Notes under the pieces: generated by a model
Told to the model about the DNA's origin: nothing
Databases searched by the model: none
What the model saw: only the letters and a program-made list of their open reading frames with translations
DNA from: an uncultured Mucilaginibacter sp.
GTDB lineage: Bacteria; Bacteroidota; Bacteroidia; Sphingobacteriales; Sphingobacteriaceae
DNA: 64,000 nt
Reading direction: 5' to 3'
Assembly: GCF_913773635.1 (NCBI RefSeq)
Contig: NZ_CAJYGQ010000010.1
Location: 212,856 to 276,855 of the forward strand
Made by a program: the position numbers and the translations under genes
Shown here: positions 25,778-33,673 of the stretch, piece after piece
How the letters are laid out: every line of letters starts with the position of its first letter
Position numbering within the stretch: the first letter of the stretch is position 1

Positions 25778-26866
25778 CTACATTAAAAAGCCACCGCCAA
25801 GCAGGTCGCTTCCTTCATAAAATACAGCCGACTGACCAGGAGCAATGCCAGAAACGTGGTGATGAAAATCAACCTTCATGTGTTCGCCCATTTGAACAAT
25901 ACTACTTTCTGAGCCGGCATCCTTATAGCGTATTTTGGTGACTGCCTGCAGCGGTTCGGTTATACTTTCGTATTTAACAAGATTAAGATCTCTTACCCAG
26001 GCTTCCTTGCGTTGTAACTCTTCGGCAACGCCTAACACAACCGTATTATTATGCGGGTTTATTTGCGTAACAAACATAGGCTGCCCTAAAGCTATGCCTA
26101 AACCCTTGCGTTGACCGATGGTGTAGAACGGGTAGCCCTGGTGTTTACCAACTATAGTGCCGTCAGTTAAAATGAAGTTTCCGGGTCCAACACGTTGATC
26201 AAGGTCTTCAACTTTGTGACGCAAAAAGGCACGGTAATCATTGTCTGGTACAAAACAGATTTCATAGCTCTCGCTTTTACCGGCAAGCTCAACCTGGCCG
26301 TAATCAAGCGCCATTTGCCGTATTTCGGCTTTAGTAAAGCTTCCTAACGGAAACTTGGTACGTGCCAGATTTTCTTGCGATACACCCCAAAGCACGTATG
26401 ATTGGTCTTTATTTTCGTCTCTGCCCTTTGATACCACATAACGGCCATTATCCTGCTGGCGAATGTTGGCGTAGTGCCCGGTAGCGATAAATTCACAATC
26501 TAGTTTATCAGCACGTTTAAGCAATGCTTCCCATTTGATGTGCGTGTTACAAAGTACACAAGGATTAGGGGTACGGCCGGCTAAATATTCGTCAACAAAA
26601 TTGTCAATAACATAATTGCCAAACTCGTTACGTATATCTAATATGTAATGTGGAAAGCCATAACCAACGGCTAAAGCCCGTGCATCGTTAATACTATCAA
26701 GGCTGCAGCAGCCGGTTTCTTTGGAGCTGCCACCAGATGAAGCGTAGTCCCATGTTTTCATGGTAAGGCCAATAACTTCGTAGCCCTGTTCATGTAACAT
26801 TATTGCTGCTACCGAACTATCAACACCACCACTCATGGCTACTAAAATTCTACCGTGCTTACTCAT
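25778..26866 (-). CDS. mnmA: tRNA-specific 2-thiouridylase MnmA
   Basis: Inserts sulfur at C2 of the wobble uridine (s2U34) of Lys, Glu and Gln tRNAs. 362 aa. PP-loop AMSGGVDSS (~9-17), the CVLCN motif (~100-104) with the first catalytic Cys, and the second Cys in SYEICFVPDN (~200-209); GQRKGLGIA in the central domain and GIAPGQSAVFYEG near the C-terminus are family hallmarks. The start at 26866 (MSKHGRILVAM) is supported by an exact TATCTTTG promoter box 8 nt upstream. The sulfur-relay partners are not in the window. Confidence 0.95.
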   Translation of the reverse strand: MSKHGRILVAMSGGVDSSVAAIMLHEQGYEVIGLTMKTWDYASSGGSSKETGCCSLDSINDARALAVGYGFPHYILDIRNEFGNYVIDNFVDEYLAGRTPNPCVLCNTHIKWEALLKRADKLDCEFIATGHYANIRQQDNGRYVVSKGRDENKDQSYVLWGVSQENLARTKFPLGSFTKAEIRQMALDYGQVELAGKSESYEICFVPDNDYRAFLRHKVEDLDQRVGPGNFILTDGTIVGKHQGYPFYTIGQRKGLGIALGQPMFVTQINPHNNTVVLGVAEELQRKEAWVRDLNLVKYESITEPLQAVTKIRYKDAGSESSIVQMGEHMKVDFHHHVSGIAPGQSAVFYEGSDLLGGGFLM

Positions 26867-26874
26867 ATAGTTGA

Positions 26875-26882
26875 CAAAGATA
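26875..26882 (-). promoter_or_regulatory. -7 box TATCTTTG of mnmA
   Basis: Exact TAnnTTTG on the minus strand, ending 8 nt before the mnmA ATG at 26866; implies an almost leaderless transcript. Confidence 0.65.
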
Positions 26883-26952
26883 ATATATAAGCACGGTAGG
26901 ATAAAATATGCACAGTCAGGGTAGGGTAAAAGCTGAAAGGAGGCTGATTTGC

Positions 26953-28320
26953 TTACTTTATATAAACGGTTTTGATGTTTACAAATTCATGAATGCCAAA
27001 CATTCCTAATTCTCGGCCATAACCAGATTGTTTGATGCCACCAAAAGGTAAGCGCGGATCTGATTTAACCAATGAATTAACAAAGCATGAGCCTGCCTCT
27101 AAATCGTTAGCAGCCAAATGCTCCCCGCGTTTAATATCTTGAGTGAATATAGCACCTCCAAGACCGAATACACTGTCGTTAGCTATCTCAATGGCTTCCA
27201 CGTCATCTTTAGCCACAATTATAGCGGCTACCGGGCCAAATAATTCTTCATCATGAGCCGGCATACCTTTCTTTACATTGGTAAGGATTGTGGGTGGATA
27301 AAAAGCATTTTCACCTTCAGGAATCGTGCCACCTAAAATACATTTTGCGCCCGCAGCAACAGACTTTTGTACTTGCTCATGTAATTCGTTGCGTAAGTCA
27401 ACCCTGGCTTGTGGGCCCACCTCAGTTTCTTGTTCTAAAGGATCTCCAACGCGTTTGCTTTCCATTTTTTCTAGCATTAGTGCTGTAAACTTGTCGGCAA
27501 TGGCTTCAACTACAATAAAACGCTTGGCGGCAATACAACTTTGTCCGCTATTGATTAAGCGGCTATCCGTACAGGTAGTGGCGGCTAATTCAAGATCAGC
27601 GTCTTTTAATATAATATAAGCATCGCTGCCTCCCAACTCAAGCACACTTTTTTTAAGTAAAGAGCCAGCCTTTTGTGCCACCTTTATACCAGCGTTTGTA
27701 CTGCCTGTTAAGGTAACCGCTTTAATGTACTCGTTTTCAATGATGGCATCAACCTGGGTATTACCGGCAAGTAGCGTTTGAAATACGTTATCAGGAAAAC
27801 CAGCCTCGCGCACCATATCTTCAATAACAAGCGCACAGCCCGGTACGTTTGAAGCGTGTTTTAGCACCCCGCAGTTGCCTGCAGCTAACGCCGGCGCTAA
27901 AAACCGGAATACCTGCCAAAACGGAAAGTTCCAGGGCATAACGGCGAGCACCACCCCGATAGGATTAAACGTAACATAGCTTTTTTGAGCTTCCGTTTCA
28001 ATTATCTGTTCCTGTAAGAATTTAGCAGCGTTATCAGCATAATACTCGCAAACAGCCGCACATTTATCGATTTCTGATGCACCCTGTTTGACCGGCTTGC
28101 CCATTTCAACGGCCATCAGTTCTGCAAGCTCACTTTTGCGTTTGTTTAGCACTGCCGCTAACTTAAGTAGTAAATTGGATCGTAAACTACTATCACTTTT
28201 GCGCCACCGTAACCACGCGTCATAAGTCTGTTTTATTTTGTAGGCCACCTGTTCATCAGTGTGCGCTTCATAAACTTTAATAACCTGGCCATTGGCAGGA
28301 TTTACTGATTGGATTGACAT
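26953..28320 (-). CDS. Aldehyde dehydrogenase, succinate-semialdehyde type
   Basis: NAD(P)-dependent aldehyde dehydrogenase of 455 aa, the shorter class that includes E. coli Sad/YneI. Substrate and cofactor features: MPWNFPFWQVFRFLAPALAAG (~128-147), GSTNAGIKVAQKAG, catalytic Glu in LELGGSDAYI (~228-237) and catalytic Cys262 in NSGQSCIAAKRF. The C-terminal PFGGIKQSGYGRELG is standard. Succinate semialdehyde is the probable substrate by similarity of type, but no GABA transaminase or related gene is adjacent, so it may act on another aldehyde. It ends 87 nt upstream of mnmA on the same strand; mnmA has its own promoter. Confidence 0.9.
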   Translation of the reverse strand: MSIQSVNPANGQVIKVYEAHTDEQVAYKIKQTYDAWLRWRKSDSSLRSNLLLKLAAVLNKRKSELAELMAVEMGKPVKQGASEIDKCAAVCEYYADNAAKFLQEQIIETEAQKSYVTFNPIGVVLAVMPWNFPFWQVFRFLAPALAAGNCGVLKHASNVPGCALVIEDMVREAGFPDNVFQTLLAGNTQVDAIIENEYIKAVTLTGSTNAGIKVAQKAGSLLKKSVLELGGSDAYIILKDADLELAATTCTDSRLINSGQSCIAAKRFIVVEAIADKFTALMLEKMESKRVGDPLEQETEVGPQARVDLRNELHEQVQKSVAAGAKCILGGTIPEGENAFYPPTILTNVKKGMPAHDEELFGPVAAIIVAKDDVEAIEIANDSVFGLGGAIFTQDIKRGEHLAANDLEAGSCFVNSLVKSDPRLPFGGIKQSGYGRELGMFGIHEFVNIKTVYIK

Positions 28321-28558
28321 AATTTAACTTTTAATATAAAGGCGGCAGCAATTGATTTAAGCTTGTTTGTAGCATATCTCACCTAAAAAGGATGTTTTCG
28401 TTGAAAATATCAGGTTAAAAAACCAGTCACATTGTACTTAATTAATCCTTCATTTTGGTTCAAATCATAACACCTGTTTAAAAAAAATAAGTGTTTACTG
28501 AAAAAAATTTATCTAGATGGTCAAACAACTAAATAATTCTTAAAAATGCTGTAAACCC

Positions 28559-28588
28559 TTGCAAAAAAGTACGCCAGGCCTATATTTG
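28559..28588 (+). promoter_or_regulatory. Complete -33/-7 promoter (TTG-N19-TATATTTG)
   Basis: TTG at 28559-28561, 19-nt spacer, TATATTTG at 28581-28588. This matches the full Bacteroidota consensus in both boxes and spacing, the best promoter I see in the window. It reads towards the 30-codon ORF at 28608. Confidence 0.75.
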
Positions 28589-28607
28589 CTATATATCCCC
28601 TAATAAA

Positions 28608-28700
28608 ATGAACATAACTAATTTAACCATCGAACAAAAAATGCAGGGCTGCATATTGGCTCTTATTTGCTTTGCCGCAATTATAAACTGGATTATATAA
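28608..28700 (+). CDS. Small single-helix membrane peptide, 30 aa
   Basis: Open frame of 30 codons: a polar N-terminus (MNITNLTIEQKMQG) followed by one hydrophobic helix (CILALICFAAIINWII) up to the stop. ATG at 28608, stop TAA at 28698-28700. It is preceded at the right distance by a complete TTG-N19-TATATTTG promoter, which gives a leader of about 12 nt. It ends 5 nt from the 3' end of the convergent DUF3140 gene. I recognise no family. Coding status rests on promoter, start placement and the clean amphiphilic pattern; comparison with related genomes has not been possible here. Stress-type small membrane proteins are one conceivable role. Confidence 0.55.
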   Translation: MNITNLTIEQKMQGCILALICFAAIINWII

Positions 28701-28705
28701 AGTAT

Positions 28706-29041
28706 TTATTTTTTGGAATAATCATGCCCCCAGTTTTTTAGGGAGTAATTCCATTTTGAATCTTTTAAGTTACCTGATGGTTGCTGGGCTGTATGCCTTT
28801 TAATATAGCCCACAACCTTTTGCATATGCTTATAATCGGTACCTGTTAATTCATCTTTCTTTTTGCGGAGGATGTCTACAATCTTAACACCTGACTTATG
28901 CCCAACAGATTCACCGTTGCCGCTATCCCATCCCGCATCTTTCGATTCATCAGTCTTCAGCCATTTTTCTAACACTGAAGCCGACATATTTACAAGCTCC
29001 TTAAAGTCTTTATAAACATCCTGTTGCTCGTCCTTTTCCAT
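28706..29041 (-). CDS. DUF3140 protein
   Basis: 111-aa soluble protein matching the DUF3140 family: a helical start (YKDFKELVNMSASVLEKWLKTD), SVGHKSGVKIVDILRKKK, and the C-terminal DYKHMQKVVGYIKRHTAQQP / SKWNYSLKNWGHD segment. The family is small, basic and uncharacterised, with members in Bacteroidota and Actinomycetota; a nucleic-acid-related role has been suggested but not shown. It is a monocistronic unit between kdsD and a convergent small membrane peptide gene. Confidence 0.85.
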   Translation of the reverse strand: MEKDEQQDVYKDFKELVNMSASVLEKWLKTDESKDAGWDSGNGESVGHKSGVKIVDILRKKKDELTGTDYKHMQKVVGYIKRHTAQQPSGNLKDSKWNYSLKNWGHDYSKK

Positions 29042-29096
29042 AGTACTGTATTTAGAAAGGGTAACAACGCGACACTGATTTTTGTTGACGATACTA

Positions 29097-30032
29097 CTAC
29101 CGGGTGTAAATTTGATAAATCCCTAAAACAGTACGATTGGTAGGTGAGCCAACAAGTATGGTAGTAATTTTACGTTCAATCATAAGCTGCTCTGCATGGT
29201 TTATTGATTCATCGGCGGGTATTATAACCGGATTAATGCTCATCATGCTGCTTACAGTTTGTGTAGATGTATCGGGGTTGCGTAAAAGCGCCCTCCTTAA
29301 GTCGCCATCGGTAACAACACCTTTAACGTAGGTTTCATTGCCAACTATTACCATTCCTAGCCGGCCCTCTGACATGCGTAGCAGCACATCAGTGAACGAA
29401 GCATTTTCATGAATAAACGGTAACTGTTCTGTACGCATCAAATCTTTTACCTTAACAAGTAGTTTACGGCCAAGGCTTCCGCCGGGATGAAAACGTGCAA
29501 AATCTTCCGGCTGAAATTTTCTTGCCTCCATAAGTGCTACCGCCAAAGCATCGCCCATTACCAGGGTTGCTGTAGTAGATGAGGTGGGAGCAAGTTTAAG
29601 TGCGCAGGCCTCGTGCGTTATACGTACGTTTAAGTGATGATTAGTATTCTTAGCTATAGTTGAATTTGGATTGCCCGTGATACTGATAGTTATGTTATCA
29701 TTCCACTTTAAAAAAGGGATTATTTTGATTACTTCATCAGTTTCGCCTGAGTAGGATATGAGTATCAACACATCATCCTTACCAACCATACCTAAATCAC
29801 CATGGAATGCCTCGGTTGGATGCATGAAAAAACTTGCGGTGCCGGTGCTTGCCAGCGTTGCTGAGATTTTTTTACCAATCAAGCCAGATTTGCCTGCTCC
29901 GGTAATTATCACCTTTCCCTTACTTTGCAAAATAACGTCAACGGTTGCAGAAAAGTGCTCATCAATAAGTGCAGCAGCCTCTTTAAGCGATTCAATTTCA
30001 TCATTAAATACACGTTGCGCGATGTGTTGCAT
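29097..30032 (-). CDS. kdsD: Arabinose-5-phosphate isomerase KdsD (KpsF/GutQ family)
   Basis: Converts ribulose-5-P to arabinose-5-P, the first committed precursor of Kdo. 311 aa. SIS domain (~1-190) with VIITGAGKSGLIGKKISATL (~41-60), HPTEAFHGDLGM (~77-88) and ILISYSGETDEV; then two CBS domains (~205-311; DLMRTEQLPFI and MSINPVIIPADESINHAEQ). The length and domain order are typical. kdsA follows downstream in transcription only after crossing an opposite spacing: here kdsA lies upstream at 30123-30902 on the same strand, 90 nt away, so the two may be co-transcribed kdsA-kdsD. Confidence 0.94.
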   Translation of the reverse strand: MQHIAQRVFNDEIESLKEAAALIDEHFSATVDVILQSKGKVIITGAGKSGLIGKKISATLASTGTASFFMHPTEAFHGDLGMVGKDDVLILISYSGETDEVIKIIPFLKWNDNITISITGNPNSTIAKNTNHHLNVRITHEACALKLAPTSSTTATLVMGDALAVALMEARKFQPEDFARFHPGGSLGRKLLVKVKDLMRTEQLPFIHENASFTDVLLRMSEGRLGMVIVGNETYVKGVVTDGDLRRALLRNPDTSTQTVSSMMSINPVIIPADESINHAEQLMIERKITTILVGSPTNRTVLGIYQIYTR

Positions 30033-30122
30033 AATTAAGACTTGGTTTAACGTACTAACCGATACACAACTTATAACATAATACCGGCTGAAACTTGATT
30101 TCGATTTATAGAGAAGAGAAAA

Positions 30123-30902
30123 TTAGCTTAGTAAGGATTCAATTACCTTATCTAGGTCATGCAGTTTTACCATGTTAGGGCCATCACTTAGGGCGTTGTC
30201 AGGGTCGGGGTGGATTTCCATAAAGTAACCATTCGTGCCAAATGCTTTTGCAGCCAATGCCATCATAGGTACAAAGGTACGGTCGCCCCCGGTTTTACCA
30301 CCTGCACCGCCCGGGCGTTGCACAGAATGTGTACAATCCATACAAACAGGGTAACCAAAAGCTTTCATGTCGAATATATTCCTGAAATCAACTGCTAAAT
30401 TATTATAGCCGTACATGTTGCCACGCTCGGTTAATATAATTTGCGTGTTACCGGCCTCGGCCACTTTTTGTGCCGGATAAAACATATCCTGCCCCGACAG
30501 GAACTGTGCTTTTTTTACATTTACAATTTTGCCGGTATTTGCCGCAGCTACAAGCAAATCTGTTTGGCGGCACAAAAACGCAGGAATTTGTAAAATGTCA
30601 CAAACCTCGCCAGCTGTTGCTGCCTGATGGCTCTCATGTATATCGGTAGTAACAGACAACCCGAACTTTTCTTTTACGTTTTGCAGCATTTGCATACCCA
30701 CTTCCAAACCAGGACCGCGGTATGAGGCAACTGACGTGCGGTTGGCCTTATCAAAAGATGATTTGAATACAACCGGAACATCATACTTTTCCTTTACGCG
30801 TGCAACCTGTTCTGCAACCTGATAAAGCAAATCCTGACTTTCCATAACACAAGGACCCAAAATAAAAAAAGGCTTGTGCTGTATTTGTTCGTAAAGCGTC
30901 AT
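30123..30902 (-). CDS. kdsA: Kdo-8-phosphate synthase KdsA
   Basis: Condenses phosphoenolpyruvate with arabinose-5-P to Kdo-8-P for lipopolysaccharide. 259 aa. Landmarks: FILGPCVMESQDLL (~13-26), VVFKSSFDKANRTS (~44-57), GLSVTTDIHES, the PAFLCRQTDLL active-site loop (~107-117), ILTERGNMYGYNNLAVDFR and DCTHSVQRPGG. The residue before the Arg-Gln (Cys in LCRQ) and the CMDCTH context should show whether it is metal-dependent; the Asn/Cys metal-ligand position cannot be assigned with certainty by eye. The promoter TAAATTTG ends 5 nt before the ATG. Confidence 0.95.
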   Translation of the reverse strand: MTLYEQIQHKPFFILGPCVMESQDLLYQVAEQVARVKEKYDVPVVFKSSFDKANRTSVASYRGPGLEVGMQMLQNVKEKFGLSVTTDIHESHQAATAGEVCDILQIPAFLCRQTDLLVAAANTGKIVNVKKAQFLSGQDMFYPAQKVAEAGNTQIILTERGNMYGYNNLAVDFRNIFDMKAFGYPVCMDCTHSVQRPGGAGGKTGGDRTFVPMMALAAKAFGTNGYFMEIHPDPDNALSDGPNMVKLHDLDKVIESLLS

Positions 30903-30907
30903 GCCGG

Positions 30908-30915
30908 CAAATTTA
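30908..30915 (-). promoter_or_regulatory. -7 box TAAATTTG of kdsA
   Basis: Exact TAnnTTTG on the minus strand, 5 nt before the kdsA ATG at 30902; implies a leaderless or near-leaderless mRNA. Confidence 0.6.
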
Positions 30916-30956
30916 TAATTTTTTAATCAAGTAAGCCCTTCAGGTACGCTTGATTA

Positions 30957-32039
30957 CTAATGCTCAAGTCTTTTTGCTTCGACCTTAAGCTCCTGAAGGC
31001 GGCTATCCATATTTAAGAAATCGTTTTTTGGAATGGCATAGTTGATATTAAGTTTTGTAGAAGCTGTGGCAGCTGATGCAGCATCTTCACGCAAAAAATT
31101 TTCAAAGCTATAAGTGACGCCGGTTAGCATTAAAATGCGTTTTACAATTGCTTCGCGGCTGGGTGCGTTGAAGTTTAGACTATTTAAACTCGACATTAAG
31201 CTATTATTTTCTGGCCGGTACATACCTTTGCTACGGTAGTAAGCACCTTCAAAAGAACTTACGCCACCGTACCCGGCACGGCCAACAAAGTGTGACCACT
31301 TGGCTTTTGATGCATCGGCAGTTACATCAATGTTAGCCATCATTGGTAGCCGGCTTAACGGGTAATTATCTGCAATTTCTTCTTCGATGTACTCATCGCC
31401 CAGGCCGCAAAAGGTATGACCCACCTCATGGACCATTACATACCTGGAGGCTTCATTTGTTGATACTACAGCAATGTTGCCACCGGAACCACCGTACTTA
31501 CTGTCGTTTACCACAAGCACTACAAGGTGAGCAATTGCGCGCGGAATAGCCTTATCAACATATTCGTAACAGGTGTTGTAGTTTCCTGCTATCAGCAACC
31601 TGTCTGTAACAGACGAAAAATAGGAACCGAATTTATTATCGGATGATGTTGAGCCTACGGCAGCTCCTTGCTTGGCCGACTCGGCATATACTACGTAAGT
31701 ATTAAAATATTGTTTGTATTGCTTAAACGGAGCTACGGTAAAAAGATAATCAATCACCTTTTTTACCTGCGTGTCAAATACCCCATTCTTTTTTAAGTCT
31801 TCCTTAACAAAGCCATCACCAAGTACAACTATGTTAACACCATTGGCCATGTTATAATATAACTTGTTTACGTCACCGTCTTTATGGTAAAGCACATCTT
31901 CGGGAGTTGTGCCACCGCCTCCTGGGTTTGAGCCGGTAGTTGGGGGCGTTGTGGTTGCCTGCTTAGGTGCTTCTGTTTTTTTGCCACAAGCCGATATCAG
32001 CAAGCAAAAAATAATTGTGATAATTGAGTTTAGTTTCAC
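30957..32039 (-). CDS. M64-type metallopeptidase lipoprotein, GTG start
   Basis: Exported zinc peptidase related to the IgA-protease M64 family. 360 aa from GTG 32039; lipoprotein signal MKLNSIITIIFCLLISAC (Cys18), then a Thr/Gly-rich linker (~25-45). Catalytic core: VNIVVLGDGFVKEDLKK (~67-83) and the zinc motif H204-E205-VG-H208 followed by TFCGLGDEY. Proteins of this family have about 420 aa with an extra N-terminal domain, which is absent here, so this is a short form. Probably outer-membrane anchored. The leader contains a 7-bp hairpin at 32056-32079. Targets are unknown; it stands alone next to a divergent pectinase. Confidence 0.85.
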   Translation of the reverse strand: MKLNSIITIIFCLLISACGKKTEAPKQATTTPPTTGSNPGGGGTTPEDVLYHKDGDVNKLYYNMANGVNIVVLGDGFVKEDLKKNGVFDTQVKKVIDYLFTVAPFKQYKQYFNTYVVYAESAKQGAAVGSTSSDNKFGSYFSSVTDRLLIAGNYNTCYEYVDKAIPRAIAHLVVLVVNDSKYGGSGGNIAVVSTNEASRYVMVHEVGHTFCGLGDEYIEEEIADNYPLSRLPMMANIDVTADASKAKWSHFVGRAGYGGVSSFEGAYYRSKGMYRPENNSLMSSLNSLNFNAPSREAIVKRILMLTGVTYSFENFLREDAASAATASTKLNINYAIPKNDFLNMDSRLQELKVEAKRLEH

Positions 32040-32055
32040 TGTTATGATAAGATCA

Positions 32056-32079
32056 GTGCAGAGCCATATAGTTCTGCAC
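32056..32079 (-). repeat. Inverted repeat in the M64 peptidase leader
   Basis: GTGCAGA at 32056-32062 and TCTGCAC at 32073-32079 form a perfect 7-bp stem with a 10-nt loop, 17 nt upstream of the GTG start. No T run follows, so it is not an obvious terminator; an operator or a leader hairpin is possible. Confidence 0.4.
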
Positions 32080-32200
32080 CACTAATATACGTCACACTTT
32101 GTTAAATTAAAATGATGTTTGCATGCACTCTTAGTTTCTCATTTATAGTTTGTAGCTTAAATGTTTCTTGTGGTTAGCGCATCAACCTGTATATTCGGCT

Positions 32201-33634
32201 ATGTTAAAATCATTTTTTAAATACGTTCTGCTGTTTGTACTCGTTACCGGCTGCGCAAACCTGTATGCACAAACAGACCCGTGGAGTCAGTTAGATGATG
32301 TTCTTTCCAAGATCAAGCGTCCGAGTTTTCCTAAGCGCATATTCTTTGTTAAAAATTATGGCGCCGATGCCACGGGTAAAAAGGATTGTAGCGCAGCTAT
32401 AAAGGCTGCTATTGATGCCTGCCATAAAGCTGGTGGGGGTAGAGTAATTATACCAGCGGGCCGCTACTTAACAGGGCCGGTATATTTAAAAAGTAATGTC
32501 AACCTGCATCTGGAAAAAGGTGCAACTTTATTATTCTCAACCAAACCTGATGACTATTTGCCATTAGTACCTACCCGGTGGGAGGGTATTGAGCTGATGA
32601 ATTATTCCCCGCTGATTTATGCATACAACGAGAAAAATATAGCAATTACCGGCGAGGGAGTACTTGACGGACAAGCCACCACTCAAAACTGGTGGCCTTG
32701 GAAGGGCAAAAAAGAATATGGATTTAAAGCGGGTAGTGCAAGCCAGGTAGACAAAGGTAACAGGCCAGCTTTATTTGCCATGGCTGAAAAAGATGTGCCT
32801 ATGGCCGAAAGACGTTTTGGAAACGGCTTTTACCTACGCCCTCAGTTTGTGCAACCTTACAAGTGCAATAACGTGCTTATTGAGGGGGTGCGCATCATTA
32901 ACTCGCCAATGTGGATACTTAACCCGGTGTTATGCAATAATGTGACCATTAATAAAGTGACAGTTGAAAGTGAAGGCCCTAATACAGATGGCTGCGACCC
33001 CGAATCTTGCAAGAACGTTTTAATTAAAGACTGCTATTTCAATACAGGTGATGACTGCATTGCTTTAAAATCTGGCCGCAACCGCGATGGGCGTAGAATA
33101 GGTATACCATGTGAAAATGTAATAATACAAGGTTGTACCATGGCTAACGGACATGGGGGCGTAGTAATAGGCAGTGAGATTTCGGGCGGTGCTAAAAATA
33201 TTTTTGCCGAAAACTGCACCATGAATAGCCCTGAGCTTGACCGTGCCTTACGTATCAAAACCAGCTCGGCGCGTGGCGGCATAATTGAAAATATTTACAT
33301 GCGCAACATCAAGGTGGGGCAAGTTAAACAGGAAGCTATTTTGGTGACTATGTTTTACGAAGACACAGGCAACTATATGCCGCTGATTAAAAACATTGAG
33401 GTGAGTAATATGCAAGTGGAAAATGGAGGAAACACCGGTGTGGTAATTGAAGGTTATAAAGAGCAACCAGTTCAAAACCTAAAGCTTACCAATGTTACTA
33501 TAAACAATGTTAAAAAGGCTTATAATATAGCCAACCTAAAAGGTCTACAACTAAAGAACGTAGTTGTTAATGGAACCAGATTATCAACAGATCAGATTAA
33601 GATGACGGACGAAGAGAAGAATCTTAATTATTAA
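32201..33634 (+). CDS. GH28 polygalacturonase-like glycoside hydrolase
   Basis: Exported pectin-degrading enzyme (hydrolysis of polygalacturonan or related rhamnogalacturonan). 477 aa from ATG 32201 (MLKSFFKYVLLFVLV), signal peptide to about residue 24. Right-handed beta-helix with GH28 catalytic features: NTDGCDPES (~261-269), GDDCIAL with Asp284/Asp285, NGHGGVVIGSE and ALRIKTSSARGG. No other pectin-utilisation gene (SusC/D pair, lyase, uronate pathway) is close, so it is not part of a visible polysaccharide-utilisation locus. An upstream in-frame ATG-like reading from 32168 lacks a sensible signal peptide. A terminator follows. Confidence 0.93.
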   Translation: MLKSFFKYVLLFVLVTGCANLYAQTDPWSQLDDVLSKIKRPSFPKRIFFVKNYGADATGKKDCSAAIKAAIDACHKAGGGRVIIPAGRYLTGPVYLKSNVNLHLEKGATLLFSTKPDDYLPLVPTRWEGIELMNYSPLIYAYNEKNIAITGEGVLDGQATTQNWWPWKGKKEYGFKAGSASQVDKGNRPALFAMAEKDVPMAERRFGNGFYLRPQFVQPYKCNNVLIEGVRIINSPMWILNPVLCNNVTINKVTVESEGPNTDGCDPESCKNVLIKDCYFNTGDDCIALKSGRNRDGRRIGIPCENVIIQGCTMANGHGGVVIGSEISGGAKNIFAENCTMNSPELDRALRIKTSSARGGIIENIYMRNIKVGQVKQEAILVTMFYEDTGNYMPLIKNIEVSNMQVENGGNTGVVIEGYKEQPVQNLKLTNVTINNVKKAYNIANLKGLQLKNVVVNGTRLSTDQIKMTDEEKNLNY

Positions 33635-33640
33635 TACAAA

Positions 33641-33669
33641 AAGGCTGCCTTTGTGGGGCAGCCTTTTTT
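33641..33669. terminator. Bidirectional terminator between GH28 and L,D-transpeptidase genes
   Basis: Perfect 9-bp stem AAGGCTGCC (33641-33649) and GGCAGCCTT (33657-33665), with T run on the plus side and an A run before it that gives a T run on the minus strand. It serves both convergent genes. Confidence 0.88.
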
Positions 33670-33673
33670 ATGT

